From Corynebacterium lactis (lineage in GTDB: Bacteria; Actinomycetota; Actinomycetes; Mycobacteriales; Mycobacteriaceae): a DNA stretch of 64,000 bases. Below are positions 62,948-64,000 of the stretch, piece by piece. Below the pieces are notes generated by a model. It was not told where the DNA came from and ran no database searches. It saw only the letters and a list, made by a program, of their open reading frames with translations. The DNA is taken from contig NZ_ULHE01000002.1 of the NCBI RefSeq assembly GCF_900519355.1, positions 310,001 to 374,000 of the forward strand. Direction: 5' to 3'. Positions within the stretch are counted from its first letter, which is position 1, and each line of letters starts with the position of its first letter. Both the position numbers and the translations under genes were made by a program.

Positions 62948-63641
62948 TTCACGTTCCAACCCCCTGGCAAGGTTCACCACCACCTTCTCCCGCCGCACGG
63001 ACACCTCCCCGGTGGTCATCCTCGGAATGGGGCGCTTCGGGCAGGCGCTTGGCGAGGAGCTGGTCGCAGGCGGGATCGAGGTGCTCTGTGTCGATCACCG
63101 AGAGAAGATTGTCCAGGAGCTCTCCACCACGTTCGACCACGTGGTCTGCGCGGACACCACCGTGCCGGACGTGCTCGAGCAGTTGGGGGTCGGTGAGGCC
63201 GAGCGCGTCGTCATCGCCATCGGCAGCGACATCGAGGCGTCCCTGCTCACCGCATCCGCCGTGGTGGACATGGGCGTGCCACTGATCTGGGCGAAGGCCG
63301 ACAACACCGCGCACGCGAAGATCCTCGGCCAGATCGGAGTCCACCACGTGGTGCGCCCCGAGGCCGACACCGGCCGCCGCGTCGCCCACCTGATCGGCGG
63401 GAAGGTCCAGGACTTCCTCGAGTTCGACCGCGACTACGCCGTCGGCAAGATCACCCCGCCGATCCAGTGCCAGGAAAAGACTGTGGCGGAAATCAACCAG
63501 TCCGCCCCCATCACCGTCGTCGCCGTGCGCAAGCGGGGCCAGCGCTTCCGCCCCGCGCGTGACGACGACCGCATCTCCGCGGGCGACCTGCTCATTGTGT
63601 CGGGCGCGGTCAGCCAGTTGGAGAACTTCGCCAGCGAGTAG
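62940..63641 (+). CDS. K+ uptake regulatory RCK subunit (TrkA/KtrA family)
   Basis: 233 residues. RCK-N Rossmann domain: VVILGMGRFGQALGEELVAGG, CVDHREKIVQ, CADTTVPDVLEQLGV. The RCK-C domain ends DLLIVSGAVSQLENFASE. The TTG start at 62940 (GAGAGG 8 bases upstream) lies inside the last codons of the pore gene, implying coupled translation. It gates the pore with nucleotide and possibly c-di-AMP. Confidence 0.92.
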   Translation: MANSRSNPLARFTTTFSRRTDTSPVVILGMGRFGQALGEELVAGGIEVLCVDHREKIVQELSTTFDHVVCADTTVPDVLEQLGVGEAERVVIAIGSDIEASLLTASAVVDMGVPLIWAKADNTAHAKILGQIGVHHVVRPEADTGRRVAHLIGGKVQDFLEFDRDYAVGKITPPIQCQEKTVAEINQSAPITVVAVRKRGQRFRPARDDDRISAGDLLIVSGAVSQLENFASE

Positions 63642-63690
63642 CTGGCGGGGCCCGGCCAGGGGCGCAGGGGCTGGCTGATTGGGGGCGGGC

Positions 63691-64000
63691 CTACTTGGTC
63701 ACGGCGGCGCGCAGGGCGCGCGCTGCGGTCTCCGGGTCCGCTGCCTCGGTCAGAGCCCGGACCACGACGATGCGCTCGGCGCCGGCGCCCGTGACCTCGG
63801 CGACGCGGGACTGATCGATGCCGCCGATGGCCCACCAGGGCTTGACCGGATCGCAGGCGGCGGTATCGTGCGGATGCACGATGTCGGAGACAGTCTGCTG
63901 GTGTGACTCCGCCGAGCCCTGGGCCCGGAGCTGGCGCACCAGGCTGGCAGCCTGCTGCACGGTCTCCAGGCCGACGGGGGCCCGGTCCGGCTTCGTCGGG
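63691..64000 (-). CDS. thiE: Thiamine-phosphate synthase (3' part only)
   Basis: The C-terminal 102 residues of ThiE, which joins the pyrimidine and thiazole halves of thiamine. [17 protein letters not shown] at the window edge matches the family's phosphate/anion loop, and [31 protein letters not shown] (63720-63830) is the closing strand with the IGGI signature. The 5' end lies beyond base 64000. The insert [20 protein letters not shown] between them is longer than usual. Confidence 0.85.
   Translation of the reverse strand, partial: PTKPDRAPVGLETVQQAASLVRQLRAQGSAESHQQTVSDIVHPHDTAACDPVKPWWAIGGIDQSRVAEVTGAGAERIVVVRALTEAADPETAARALRAAVTK

Overview
The window looks like a chromosomal segment of a high-GC Mycobacteriales member, most probably a Corynebacterium. 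The core order lysS ... clpC ... mutY / can / Rv3587c-like / radA / lpqE-like / carD / cysS / rlmB follows the M. tuberculosis Rv3579c-Rv3598c neighbourhood. Lipoproteins, LacI/WhiB/SigK regulators and an LAVTG sortase substrate also fit. The genus is an inference from gene order and protein style; no database was searched.

Layout. 1-15.7 kb: the 3' end of lysS, then an accessory block. It holds two paralogous membrane proteins around an SRPBCC-like protein, a FadE pair, a metallophosphoesterase, an acyl-CoA synthetase, DipZ, a tiny Met-rich lipoprotein and SigK/RskA. 15.8-28.3 kb: the conserved core (clpC, DUF4236, lipase, mutY, can, radA, LpqE-like, carD, cysS, rlmB), without lsr2, disA or ispD-ispF at their expected places. 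28.2-31.4 kb: a small AT-richer island between two perfect 67-bp copies of the rlmB 3' end. It carries a winged-helix protein and a sortase-anchored adhesin but no recombinase. 31.9-39.3 kb: zinc/manganese ABC transporter, LacI regulator, flavin reductase, Lys-rich histone-like protein and ThrE.

39.7-48.3 kb: an integrated element in tRNA-Thr(UGU) with a 73/74-bp att duplication. Its genes are an integrase, an XRE repressor, an AlpA-like protein, prim-pol, an SF3 helicase, a WhiB-like protein, several small proteins and one major capsid gene. No portal, terminase or tail gene is present, so it resembles a capsid-encoding phage satellite. Five GTGTTCC motifs at the left end and five GGAACAC motifs at the right end, each about 200 bp from the core, would flank attP in the circular form.

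48.3-64 kb: housekeeping genes (purD, HIT protein, aminotransferase, two alpha/beta hydrolases, ECF sigma/anti-sigma unit, Pit phosphate transporter, K+ uptake pair, thiE). There is also a solitary trpB behind a leaderless-looking Trp-Trp-Trp leader peptide and an attenuator.

At least nine genes, including the normally essential clpC, are interrupted by single-base frame changes, seven of them compatible with one missing base. I treat these mostly as sequencing or assembly errors and annotate the genes as whole.
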